Source: Nocardioides okcheonensis
Lineage (GTDB): Bacteria > Actinomycetota > Actinomycetes > Propionibacteriales > Nocardioidaceae
Length of the DNA: 64,000 nucleotides
Direction: 5' to 3'
Assembly: GCF_020991065.1 (NCBI RefSeq)
Contig: NZ_CP087710.1
Location: forward strand, 1,674,001-1,738,000
The notes beneath the pieces were generated by a model. The model saw only the letters and a program-made list of their open reading frames with translations. It ran no database searches and was not told where the DNA came from. The translations under genes and the position numbers were made by a program. Shown here in pieces: positions 8,310 to 15,364 of the stretch. The first letter of the stretch is position 1. Each line of letters begins with the position of its first letter.

Positions 8310-8822
8310 CTACGGGTGCAGGTCGAACGTGACCTGACAGCTCGGCGGAGCGCCTGTCGCCGTCGACATCTTTACCCACGCCTGGGTTCGGGTGTCGAAA
8401 TACTTCACAGCTCCGAACTTACACACGATCGTGCGCGACACCGCCTGGGGCGGCACTTCGGTCGCAGTGATCTTGCGATGTAGCGAAGCCTCGATCGTGT
8501 CGTTCTTGCTGCGCGTACGGGTGGAGTCGACCTCGGTCTTTCCGCTCCACTTCACGGTGGGCGCGGTTCCGTTCTCGGAGTACATAACCGAGTTCGAGGG
8601 CCGGTGCTCACAGTCGTACGAGATCTCGACCGTGTCGGTGAGGTGTGAGGGACGGATGAAGTACGGGTTGATCCGGTGGTAGACGTTGTCCGCGAGGGCG
8701 AGCGCCGTGGCCGACATGGGCCCCGCTGCAGACACAGCCTGGACTGGATCGCCGAGCTGGGGATGGAAAGCAAGGTCGGTGGTGACCTCGACTCCAACCG
8801 CCGGGATGGTCACGGTCGCCAA
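8310..8822 (-). CDS. Hypothetical beta-rich protein of the L4-fusion run
   Basis: 170 residues, not recognised. No signal peptide or membrane segment; alternating polar and hydrophobic residues suggest mainly beta strands, with two cysteines (in YDCEH and IVCKFG) and one near the end (SCQVTFDLHP). The start is a TTG at 8822, chosen because AGGAG stands 6 nt upstream and no ATG or GTG fits. It lies 73 bp after the L4-fusion gene and 7 bp before the membrane protein gene, so the three may form one transcript. Base composition is that of the island. Confidence 0.6.
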   Translation of the reverse strand: MATVTIPAVGVEVTTDLAFHPQLGDPVQAVSAAGPMSATALALADNVYHRINPYFIRPSHLTDTVEISYDCEHRPSNSVMYSENGTAPTVKWSGKTEVDSTRTRSKNDTIEASLHRKITATEVPPQAVSRTIVCKFGAVKYFDTRTQAWVKMSTATGAPPSCQVTFDLHP

Positions 8823-8895
8823 CTTCTACTCCTGGCTTGGTAGTGCCGTCAGGTGATGCCTAGCCGGAGCAGGGTACTGGAAGGTTGCAGCTACG

Positions 8896-10218
8896 TCAGC
8901 CGGCCGCATTGAGCGGCTCGAAGTCGAACTTTCCGTTGAGGTAGGTCTGCAGTAGCGACACGACGTCTCGGTCTGTGGTGTCGTGAATGAGCTTCAATAG
9001 GCGCGAAGACTCAACGCTCGGCTCGATGACCTGGAATCGGTTGTCTTGCAGATCATCGTCAGGCGGACCCTTCCAGACGAGGATCTCCGCACCAACGTCG
9101 ACGCGAAGGAACTGGAGCTCGTCGAGCTTCGCGATTCGCTTCCAGTCGACTTTGACGCCGGGTTCGTCGAAGGCGACGTAACCGTCGCGAGCCTCCGCGT
9201 AGGCTGCCTGCGGAGACGGGGCGATACGCCGCAGCAGTCGCACTGCGGCTTCAGCCGTTAGGGTTGAAGGCCAGGTGACCAAGACGTGGTCCCGGTGACG
9301 TTCGATCGCGACGAACTCGGTGTCCTCTGAAGAGATGGACCAGCCGTCGATGTTGGGGTCAGTACTGCGATAGCTCTGCGTCTCCATCTGCTGCCTCGCC
9401 GCTTCGTGAGCGTCATCAAGTCGTTGGCTTCGATCAGAGGTCTGTCCGGTACCAGTTCCTACCAGTTCTTCGTCCTCGGGAACGGTCGCCACGCCCGCCG
9501 ATGGAGCGGAAGATGCGTCGTTTTGTGGCGCATGGGAGCCGGAAGTCTTTTCGCCTCTTGTCGCTTCATTGGCTTGTCTGTTCTTAACCGGGCGCCGTGC
9601 ACCGACGAATTCGTCGTAGGCACCCTTGGTGAAGACCACGTCGTCGGCGGCCAGCACGTCGTAGGTGTTGAGCTGGTCGACGGCGACGATGTGGACCTCG
9701 GGAGCGTTGCGCAGCGAGAGCCAGGTGAGGGCGTCGGAGCGCTCGAGCACCACGAGGTAGCCCACGCGGTCGGTCAGCGACGTCAGCGCGGCGAGCGCAC
9801 CCTTGGTGGAGGGCTTGTCACCCGACACCAGCGAGTCGACGACGTGCACGCGGCCGTTGCGGGCCCGGTCGGAGAGGGCACCGCGCAGGGCGGCGGCCTT
9901 CATCTTCTTGGGGGTGCGCTGCGAGTAGTCGCGCGGCTGCGGGCCGTGGACGGTGCCACCGCCGGCGAACTGCGGGGCGCGGGTCGAGCCCTGGCGGGCG
10001 CGGCCGGTGCCCTTCTGCTTGTAGGGCTTGCGGCCACCGCCGCGGACCTCGCCGCGGGTCTTGGTGGCGTGGGTGCCCTGACGCGCAGCGGCCTGCTGGG
10101 CCACGACGACCTGGTGGATCAGGGGGATGTTGACCTCGACGTCGAAGATCTCAGCGGGCAGGTCGACCTTGACGATCCTGGCCGCCTTCTGGCTCGTTCG
10201 ATCTACGGCTCCCGGCAT
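8896..10218 (-). CDS. Ribosomal protein L4 fused to an unknown C-terminal domain
   Basis: 440 residues from the ATG at 10218, which has GGAAGG 8 nt upstream; a GTG at 10227 is too close to that site. Residues 13-205 are a full bacterial L4: [13 protein letters not shown], then the long internal loop ([18 protein letters not shown], about 60-78) that lines the ribosomal exit tunnel, and the globular remainder to [12 protein letters not shown]. Ordinary L4 ends near here. It continues with a hydrophilic linker (about 206-289, rich in Ser, Gly, Gln, Glu) and a ~150-residue domain I cannot assign. No other ribosomal gene is near, so this is not the S10 operon copy. The L4 part is high-GC; the tail has island composition, with the switch around 9600-9625. 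Confidence 0.8.
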   Translation of the reverse strand: MPGAVDRTSQKAARIVKVDLPAEIFDVEVNIPLIHQVVVAQQAAARQGTHATKTRGEVRGGGRKPYKQKGTGRARQGSTRAPQFAGGGTVHGPQPRDYSQRTPKKMKAAALRGALSDRARNGRVHVVDSLVSGDKPSTKGALAALTSLTDRVGYLVVLERSDALTWLSLRNAPEVHIVAVDQLNTYDVLAADDVVFTKGAYDEFVGARRPVKNRQANEATRGEKTSGSHAPQNDASSAPSAGVATVPEDEELVGTGTGQTSDRSQRLDDAHEAARQQMETQSYRSTDPNIDGWSISSEDTEFVAIERHRDHVLVTWPSTLTAEAAVRLLRRIAPSPQAAYAEARDGYVAFDEPGVKVDWKRIAKLDELQFLRVDVGAEILVWKGPPDDDLQDNRFQVIEPSVESSRLLKLIHDTTDRDVVSLLQTYLNGKFDFEPLNAAG

Positions 10219-10266
10219 CCCCCACACCTTCCGTCGTCCGCCGCAGGTAGCCAGCGGAGCAGGAGG

Positions 10267-10458
10267 CTAGCGAGTGTAGCCACCACGTCTGTCATCTTCC
10301 CCAATTTTCGGCGTCCGGAGGGGGTTCGAGCACACTCGATCGCGCTGTAACAGGCCCCGCCTCCCCGCCTCGCGACACAGCTGCGCGACCCTCGACTTCG
10401 ATAGCCACGTGGCCTCCGCGACCTTCTGGTAGTTGCCCAGGTCCACACAGAGTTCCAC
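10267..10458 (-). pseudogene. Helix-turn-helix remnant
   Basis: The first ~35 codons read ELCVDLGNYQKVAEATWLSK and then SRVAQLCREAGRRGLLQ, a good helix-turn-helix (KVAEATWLSKSRVAQLCREA). Homology-like sequence continues upstream in frame to about 10520 (FDAIEVALTRVAEPCLLVIV) without an ATG or GTG start before a stop codon, and the tail after residue 42 looks non-coding. It is probably the remains of a small regulator of the island. Confidence 0.35.
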
Positions 10459-10611
10459 GATTACGAGGAGGCACGGCTCGGCGACGCGTGTGAGCGCGAC
10501 TTCGATGGCGTCAAAAGGCGCGTTACCGCTTGGACTGCTGAGGCGGGCTCCATGGCGTGTATGCGCTTAGCCTCTCGTTCACGCGTGCCTCGAGCCGCGA
10601 ATTGAGTCGGT

Positions 10612-10775
10612 AGTGCCTTTGGGCTCCAGCGCGACGTCGACGGGGTGGCACGCGGCCACCTGACCGCGTGTAGTCCTCTGCGCGATGGGAGGCAGTGCCT
10701 CTGGGCTCCAGCGCGACGTCGACGGGGTGGCACGCGGCCACCTGACCGCGTGTATCCCTCTGCGCGATGGGAGGC
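10612..10775. repeat. 82-bp tandem duplication
   Basis: Copy 1 is 10612-10693 and copy 2 is 10694-10775, head to tail with no spacer and three mismatches. The unit starts AGTGCCT and ends CGCGATGGGAGGC. It lies in the 630-bp stretch between the L4-fusion gene and the integrase remnant, which otherwise holds only the HTH remnant and no convincing gene. Two copies without spacers argue against CRISPR. Confidence 0.9.
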
Positions 10776-10848
10776 GCGCGCGTTAGTGACGAGATTGATT
10801 CGGAGAGGAGCGACATGGCTTCCATCGCAGCGCAGATCGGGTCACGAG

Positions 10849-11040
10849 ATGGCTGAGGGGATCAGCCGACGCGCAGACGCCTGGCGGGCTCGGTGCCGCA
10901 ATCCCGGGACCGACCGACAGCATGAGCGCTACGCCCATCTGTTGCCCACCGCCGAGGACCGCGTGAGGGACGCCGCGGCGCACCTGTTCGACGAAGTCGC
11001 TCGTTCCGGTGAGGGCACTGTGAGGGCAGAACGCACATGA
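10849..11040 (+). pseudogene. Tyrosine integrase with catalytic core deleted
   Basis: The 63-residue frame joins two ends of a phage-type integrase. Residues ~7-27 (RADAWRARCRNPGTDRQHE) look like the N-terminal arm-binding region, usually of the form WRARYRDPxGRQ. Residues 28-50 (RYAHLLPTAEDRVRDAAAHL) match the extreme C-terminus that contains the catalytic tyrosine. The ~300 residues between, including the Arg-Lys-His-Arg set, are missing, so the protein cannot recombine DNA. A strong GGAGAGGAG ribosome binding site precedes an ATG at 10815 that opens a 13-codon frame starting MASI, possibly the original start. It sits 41 bp from the right attachment repeat, where island integrases normally lie. 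Confidence 0.7.
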
Positions 11041-11081
11041 CGGGACCCCAAGCGCCTTCTGACCTGCGGGAATGTCGAAGC

Positions 11082-11092
11082 GTCAGACGTTG
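11082..11092. repeat. Putative attachment-site repeat, right copy
   Basis: GTCAGACGTTG; on the minus strand this is the last codons and stop of ychF. It matches 4268-4278 exactly and marks the right end of the island. Confidence 0.65.
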
Positions 11093-12159
11093 AAGCGGAA
11101 CTCCACGACGTCGCCGTCGGCCATCACGTAGTCCTTGCCCTCCATGCGCACCTTGCCGGCCTCGCGGGCCTTGAGCATGGTGCCGGCGGACATCAGGTCG
11201 TCGAAGGAGACGACCTCGGCCTTGATGAAGCCCTTCTGGAAGTCGGTGTGGATGACGCCGGCCGCCTCCGGGGCGGTGGCGCCCTTCCTGATCGTCCAGG
11301 CTCGCGTCTCCTTGGGGCCCGCGGTCAGGTAGGTCTGCAGTCCGAGGGTGTCGAAGCCGACGCGCGCGAGCTGGTCGAGGCCGGACTCGGTGACGCCCAT
11401 CTCGGCGAGCATCTCGTGGGCCAGGGTGTCGTCGTCCATCTCGGCGAGGTCGGCCTCGAACTTCGCGTCGAGGAAGATCGCCTCGGCGGGCGCGACGATC
11501 TCGCGCATCCGCTGCTTGAGGTCCTCGTCGGCGAGCTCGTCGGCGTCGCAGTTGAAGACGTAGATGAAGGGCTTGGCGGTCAGCAGCGAGAGCTCGCGCA
11601 GCAGGCCGCGGTCGATGGACGTCGCGATGATCGGGGTGCCCGACTCGAGCGCGTCCTTCGCCTCCTTCGCGGCCTCGAGGTTGGCGACGAGGTCCTTGAC
11701 CTTGCGCGACTCCTTCTCCAGCCGTGCGATCGCCTTCTCGACGGTCTCGAGGTCGGCCAGGATCAGCTCGGTCTGGATGGTCGAGATGTCGTTGGCGGGG
11801 TTGACCTCGCCGTCGACGTGGGTGACGTCCTCGTCGCGGAAGACGCGGGTGACCTGGCAGATCGCCGCCGACTCACGGATGTGGGCGAGGAACTTGTTGC
11901 CCAGGCCCTCGCCCTGCGAGGCGCCGCGCACGATGCCCGCGATGTCGACGAACTCGACGGTGGCGGGCAGCAGCTTGGCGGACTCGAAGACCTCGGCCAG
12001 CTTCGCGAGCCGCTCGTCCGGAACCCCCACGACGCCGACGTTGGGCTCGATCGTCGCGAACGGGTAGTTCGCCGCGAGGACGTCGTTCTTGGTCAGTGCG
12101 TTGAAGAGGGTCGACTTGCCCGCGTTGGGGAGTCCGACGATGCCGATGGTGAGAGCCAC
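11083..12159 (-). CDS. ychF: Redox-regulated ATPase YchF
   Basis: 358 residues from the GTG at 12159, which begins VALTIGIVGLPNAGKSTLFN; the G1 loop is at residues 8-15. Further G motifs are visible (DIAGIVRGAS for G3, and a NCDADE segment where Obg-type GTPases have NKxD, the change that gives YchF its ATP preference). A central coiled coil and a C-terminal TGS domain (about 275-358) complete the usual 360-residue protein. It binds ribosomes and acts in translation and oxidative stress. The frame stays open upstream, but earlier residues are not conserved. The 3' end of this gene is the island attachment site and the protein C-terminus is intact. Confidence 0.95.
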   Translation of the reverse strand: MALTIGIVGLPNAGKSTLFNALTKNDVLAANYPFATIEPNVGVVGVPDERLAKLAEVFESAKLLPATVEFVDIAGIVRGASQGEGLGNKFLAHIRESAAICQVTRVFRDEDVTHVDGEVNPANDISTIQTELILADLETVEKAIARLEKESRKVKDLVANLEAAKEAKDALESGTPIIATSIDRGLLRELSLLTAKPFIYVFNCDADELADEDLKQRMREIVAPAEAIFLDAKFEADLAEMDDDTLAHEMLAEMGVTESGLDQLARVGFDTLGLQTYLTAGPKETRAWTIRKGATAPEAAGVIHTDFQKGFIKAEVVSFDDLMSAGTMLKAREAGKVRMEGKDYVMADGDVVEFRFNV

Positions 12160-12202
12160 GGGCGGGGAGTCTACGGCGGCGCCCACCCGCCCGGCGAAAC
12201 GC

Positions 12203-12237
12203 GAGGAGGGCCCGGCCGTCACGGCCGGGCCCTCCTC
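12203..12237 (-). terminator. Strong GC hairpin downstream of the secreted protease
   Basis: A perfect 17-bp inverted repeat with a 1-nt centre (arms GAGGAGGGCCCGGCCGT and its complement) begins 12 bp after the protease stop. It separates that gene from ychF on the same strand. No T-tract. Confidence 0.7.
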
Positions 12238-12249
12238 AGGCGTGCTGGG

Positions 12250-13077
12250 TCAGGAACCGTAGAGCGACGCCACGCCCGCACGGTCGGTGGCGGTCATCGA
12301 GAGGTCGCTCGACGAGCCGTTGCACTGCGGGTAGTGCATGATCGAGGAGGAGTCGTACGGCGTCAGCGGGCGCCAGTTGTTGTCCTCGAAGCAGGTGCCG
12401 GCCTCGGGCCGGGTGTGCTCGTGGCGGAAGCCCAGCGTGTGGCCGAGCTCGTGGGCCAGGATGTTCGACGGCGTCCAGGAGCCGGAGTTCTGCAGCGAGT
12501 ACGCGTTGACCAGCACGTTGCGCTGGCTGTCGGGGCTGCTGGGGAAGAACGCGCGGGCGATGTAGGACGTGGTGGTGGTCGGCTCGACCGAGAAGACCAC
12601 GGAGCTGTTGGAGGTCGTGCAGCTGGAGTCGGCGCTGCTGACGTAGGTGAAGTTCACCCCGCTCGAGGCGGCCTCCCACTGGGCGGCACCGGACTGCATC
12701 GCCGAGACGATCGCGGACTTGTCGGCGCCGAAGGAGTTGCTCACGCAGTAGGTCAGGTTGCGCGCGGCCGTCGACGACCACTTGTCGTCGGCACCGTTGA
12801 CGGTGTTGACGACGAGCGAGGTGTTGCCGCTGTTGCTGTCGCTGGAGCCGACCATCGTGTCGTAGTAGGCGCGCAGCGCCTTCAGGGTCGGGATGGTCTC
12901 GTCACCGTTCACGACGTACTGGCCGCCCACGTCACGCAGGGTCGATGCCCGGAACTCCTCGAAGCTCGGCACGTTGTCCTGCGCGGTGGCAGCGTTGGCG
13001 GCCGGAGCCATCGAGGCGGCGAGGGCGGCCGCCGCCAGGGTTGCGGTGGTGATCCGACTGATCCTGCTCTTCAGCAT
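12250..13077 (-). CDS. Secreted astacin-like zinc metalloprotease
   Basis: 275 residues. A signal peptide (residues 1-30: basic start, Ala/Leu-rich helix, cleavage near ANAATA) directs export. The zinc site is HELGHTLGFRHEH at about 207-219, with the third histidine and the following HTRPE as in astacin-like metzincins; the Met-turn SIMHYP lies ~30 residues later. Between the signal and the catalytic part is a ~50-residue segment that may act as a propeptide. It is a single gene with its own hairpin terminator. A near-palindromic motif about 100 bp upstream also occurs in front of the secreted nuclease gene at 56982. The peptide substrate is unknown. Confidence 0.85.
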   Translation of the reverse strand: MLKSRISRITTATLAAAALAASMAPAANAATAQDNVPSFEEFRASTLRDVGGQYVVNGDETIPTLKALRAYYDTMVGSSDSNSGNTSLVVNTVNGADDKWSSTAARNLTYCVSNSFGADKSAIVSAMQSGAAQWEAASSGVNFTYVSSADSSCTTSNSSVVFSVEPTTTTSYIARAFFPSSPDSQRNVLVNAYSLQNSGSWTPSNILAHELGHTLGFRHEHTRPEAGTCFEDNNWRPLTPYDSSSIMHYPQCNGSSSDLSMTATDRAGVASLYGS

Positions 13078-13174
13078 GGGTGTCTCTCTTCTTCCGGTTG
13101 GATACGGATTGCTCCTTGCCCCTCCACCAAACCCGGTCTAGACCGCGACGCGGAAGGGCTCGGCAGGGTCAGGA

Positions 13175-13194
13175 GTGTGCACTGCACGAACATG
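13175..13194. promoter_or_regulatory. Shared near-palindromic motif, copy 1
   Basis: GTGTGCACTGCACGAACATG lies in the gap between the protease (minus) and the PH-domain gene (plus), about 100 bp from the protease start. 18 of 20 bases match the site at 56922-56941. Nothing else is evident in 13078-13316. Confidence 0.4.
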
Positions 13195-13316
13195 CAGATG
13201 ATCGACCGGTAATCGGACACGTCCCTTTCTGCACAACTTTCCCGGCAGGCTCGGCCACGGCGGCGCGACCGCCCGGCGACTGCCTCGGCGTCGGCCCGAC
13301 CTGCAAGACTCGGACC

Positions 13317-13820
13317 ATGCACACCATGGGGGCGACGCCCGCCCTGCGCGCTCCCGCACACCAGGTCTCGCCCCGGGCGGTCGCCTACTGGCGGGTGTCC
13401 GCGCTCCTGGCCGACCTCGCGATCGTGGTCGCTGCGGTGGTGGCCGTGCTGGTGCTCCCCGACCTGCCGTGGTGGGTCTGGCCGCTCGTCGGGCTGCTCG
13501 CCGTCGTGGAGGCGGCCCACGTCGTCGTGATGCCGCGGATCCGCTTCCGGGTGCACCGGTGGGAGGTCAGCGACACGGCCGTGCACACCCGGGAGGGGTG
13601 GCTGGGCCGGGAGAGCCGGATCGCGCCGATCAGCCGCGTGCAGACGGTCGACTCGCGCCAGGGCGCGTTGATGCGGCTGTTCGGGCTCGCCTCGATCACC
13701 GTCACCACTGCGTCCGCCGCCGGCCCGATCACCATCGCCTGCCTCGACGCGGACGTCGCGCGCGACGTCGTGGGGCGGCTCACCGCGATCACGGCCGCCT
13801 CCGAGGGCGACGCCACGTGA
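13317..13820 (+). CDS. Bacterial PH-domain membrane protein (YdbS-like)
   Basis: 167 residues from the ATG at 13317; a second ATG at 13326 is equally possible. Two membrane helices (about 26-66) are followed by a bPH2 domain (about 72-150) with the characteristic VSDTAVHTREGWLGRESRIAP and VQTVDSRQG segments. Its stop overlaps the GTG start of the next gene (GTGA), which encodes a larger protein with the same domain, matching the widespread YdbS/YdbT pair. The pair is membrane-located; its biochemical role is not known. Confidence 0.85.
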   Translation: MHTMGATPALRAPAHQVSPRAVAYWRVSALLADLAIVVAAVVAVLVLPDLPWWVWPLVGLLAVVEAAHVVVMPRIRFRVHRWEVSDTAVHTREGWLGRESRIAPISRVQTVDSRQGALMRLFGLASITVTTASAAGPITIACLDADVARDVVGRLTAITAASEGDAT

Positions 13821-15364
13821 TCGCGCCGCCCGGCGACGGCTGGGTCAGGCTCAGTCCGCGCAAGCTCCTCCTCGACCCGGTCAAGGCGCTGCGCCAGGCC
13901 CTGGTGCCGGTGGTCGTCGCGCTCGTCGGCGTGAGCCGCAGCGACCCGGCGTACTGGCCGATCATCTTCCCGCTGGCCGTGCTCGGCCCCGTGGTGCTCG
14001 GCGCACTGCCGTGGCTGACCACGCACTACCGCCTGACCGACACCCAGATCCAGGTCCGCAGCGGCGTGCTCAACAAGAAGACCTCGACCGCGCCGCTCGA
14101 CAGGGTCCGCAGCGTCGACCTCGAGGCCTCGCTGCTCCACCGGCTGCTCGGGCTGCAGAAGGTCGAGGTCGGGACCGGCGTCGACGACGACCGGATCACC
14201 CTCGACGCACTCGCGGCCGCCGACGCCCACGCGCTGCGGGAGACCCTCCTGCGGCGACGGGCCACGACCGCGCCGGTCATCGGCGGGCCGCCCGTCGGCG
14301 AGGGGGCGGACGGCGACGTCGCGCCGGGCGAGGTCCACGCACCCCCGCCGCCCGCGCCCGTCCCACCGCAGGCCCTGGCTCGGATCGACTGGTCCTGGCT
14401 GCGCTTCGCGCCGTTCAGCCTGGGTCGCCTCGTCATCGTCGCCGGCGCGCTCGGCGCGTTCTCCCAGTTCGCCGACGACCTGCCGATCTGGGACGAGGAC
14501 ACCGCGACCTCGGCGTGGCAGTGGATCACCCAGTTCGCCGTGGTCGCGGTCGCGCTGGTGCTCTCGGTGGGCGCCCTGGCCGCCTGGATCGCCATCTCGG
14601 TCGGCGGCTACGTGGTCCAGTGGTGGCGCTTCCTGCTGGTCCGCGAGCACGGCTCTCTGCACCTCACCGCCGGGCTCTTCACCACGCGCTCGACGACGGT
14701 CGAGGAGGCGAAGGTCCGCGGCGTCGAGCTCGTCGAGCCGGTGCTGATGCGCCTGGTCGGCGGCGCGGAGCTGTCGACCCTGGCCACGGGCGTGGAGAAC
14801 GGCGTGACCCAGGTCCTGCCGCCCTGCCCGCGCGAGGTCGCCACCGGCGTCGGCGGCGCGGTGCTCGCCACCCCCGCGCCGCTCGCGGTCCCGCTCGTCG
14901 CGCACGGTCCGGCCGCCCGCCGCCGCGCCTGGCTGCGCAAGGTGCGGGTCGCCCTGGTCCTGACCGCGGCGGCCGCCGTCGCGGCGTACGTCCTCGACGT
15001 GGCGTGGGAGTGGGTCGCCGTCGTCGGCGTGGTCACCACGGCGCTCGGCGCCCTGGTCGGCGAGGCGTCCTACCGGCACCTCGGGCACGCCCTCGACGAG
15101 CGCCACCTCGTCGCCGGTCGCGGCGACCTCGCGCGGATCCGCACGGTCCTGGAGACCGACGGCATCATCGGCTGGGTGCTCGACCAGTCGTGGTGGCAGC
15201 GCCGCGCCGGGCTGGTCGACCTCGTCGCCACCACGGCCGCGGGCCACGAGCGCGTGCTCGTGCGCGACGTCGACCTCGGGGTCGCCGTCGCGCTGGCCGA
15301 CCGGGCGACGCCCGGCCTGCTCGACGCCTTCGTCGACCGACCCGCCGCGGTGCCGACCGCCTAG
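13817..15364 (+). CDS. Bacterial PH-domain membrane protein (YdbT-like)
   Basis: 515 residues from a GTG overlapping the previous stop. It contains at least two bPH2 domains: one around residues 70-150 (TDTQIQVRSGVLNKKTSTAP, DRVRSVDLEASLLHRLLGL) and another around 270-350 (EHGSLHLTAGLFTTRSTTVE), interleaved with paired membrane helices near 27-68, 195-260 and 375-410. It is translationally coupled to the YdbS-like gene, so the two probably form one membrane complex. Its stop and the stop of the convergent acyl-CoA dehydrogenase share the four bases CTAG at 15361-15364. Confidence 0.85.
   Translation: MIAPPGDGWVRLSPRKLLLDPVKALRQALVPVVVALVGVSRSDPAYWPIIFPLAVLGPVVLGALPWLTTHYRLTDTQIQVRSGVLNKKTSTAPLDRVRSVDLEASLLHRLLGLQKVEVGTGVDDDRITLDALAAADAHALRETLLRRRATTAPVIGGPPVGEGADGDVAPGEVHAPPPPAPVPPQALARIDWSWLRFAPFSLGRLVIVAGALGAFSQFADDLPIWDEDTATSAWQWITQFAVVAVALVLSVGALAAWIAISVGGYVVQWWRFLLVREHGSLHLTAGLFTTRSTTVEEAKVRGVELVEPVLMRLVGGAELSTLATGVENGVTQVLPPCPREVATGVGGAVLATPAPLAVPLVAHGPAARRRAWLRKVRVALVLTAAAAVAAYVLDVAWEWVAVVGVVTTALGALVGEASYRHLGHALDERHLVAGRGDLARIRTVLETDGIIGWVLDQSWWQRRAGLVDLVATTAAGHERVLVRDVDLGVAVALADRATPGLLDAFVDRPAAVPTA

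Larger units (their letters stand above)
4268..11092. mobile_element. Genomic island integrated at the 3' end of ychF
   Basis: The segment lies between two copies of the 11-bp sequence GTCAGACGTTG. The right copy (11082-11092) contains the ychF stop codon, so an insertion here regenerates the end of ychF and leaves a duplicate (4268-4278) at the far end. Directly next to the right copy is a tyrosine-integrase remnant. Between the repeats the DNA has visibly lower GC and less GC-biased third codon positions than either flank. Cargo: PLD/EVE-like protein, decayed toxin, SIR2 protein, an L4-fusion gene with two small genes, an HTH remnant and a tandem duplication. No intact mobility gene remains, so the element is probably fixed. 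Confidence 0.75.

Noticed and set aside
10612..10775. CRISPR array
   Set aside because: Two 82-bp units abut directly without spacers.
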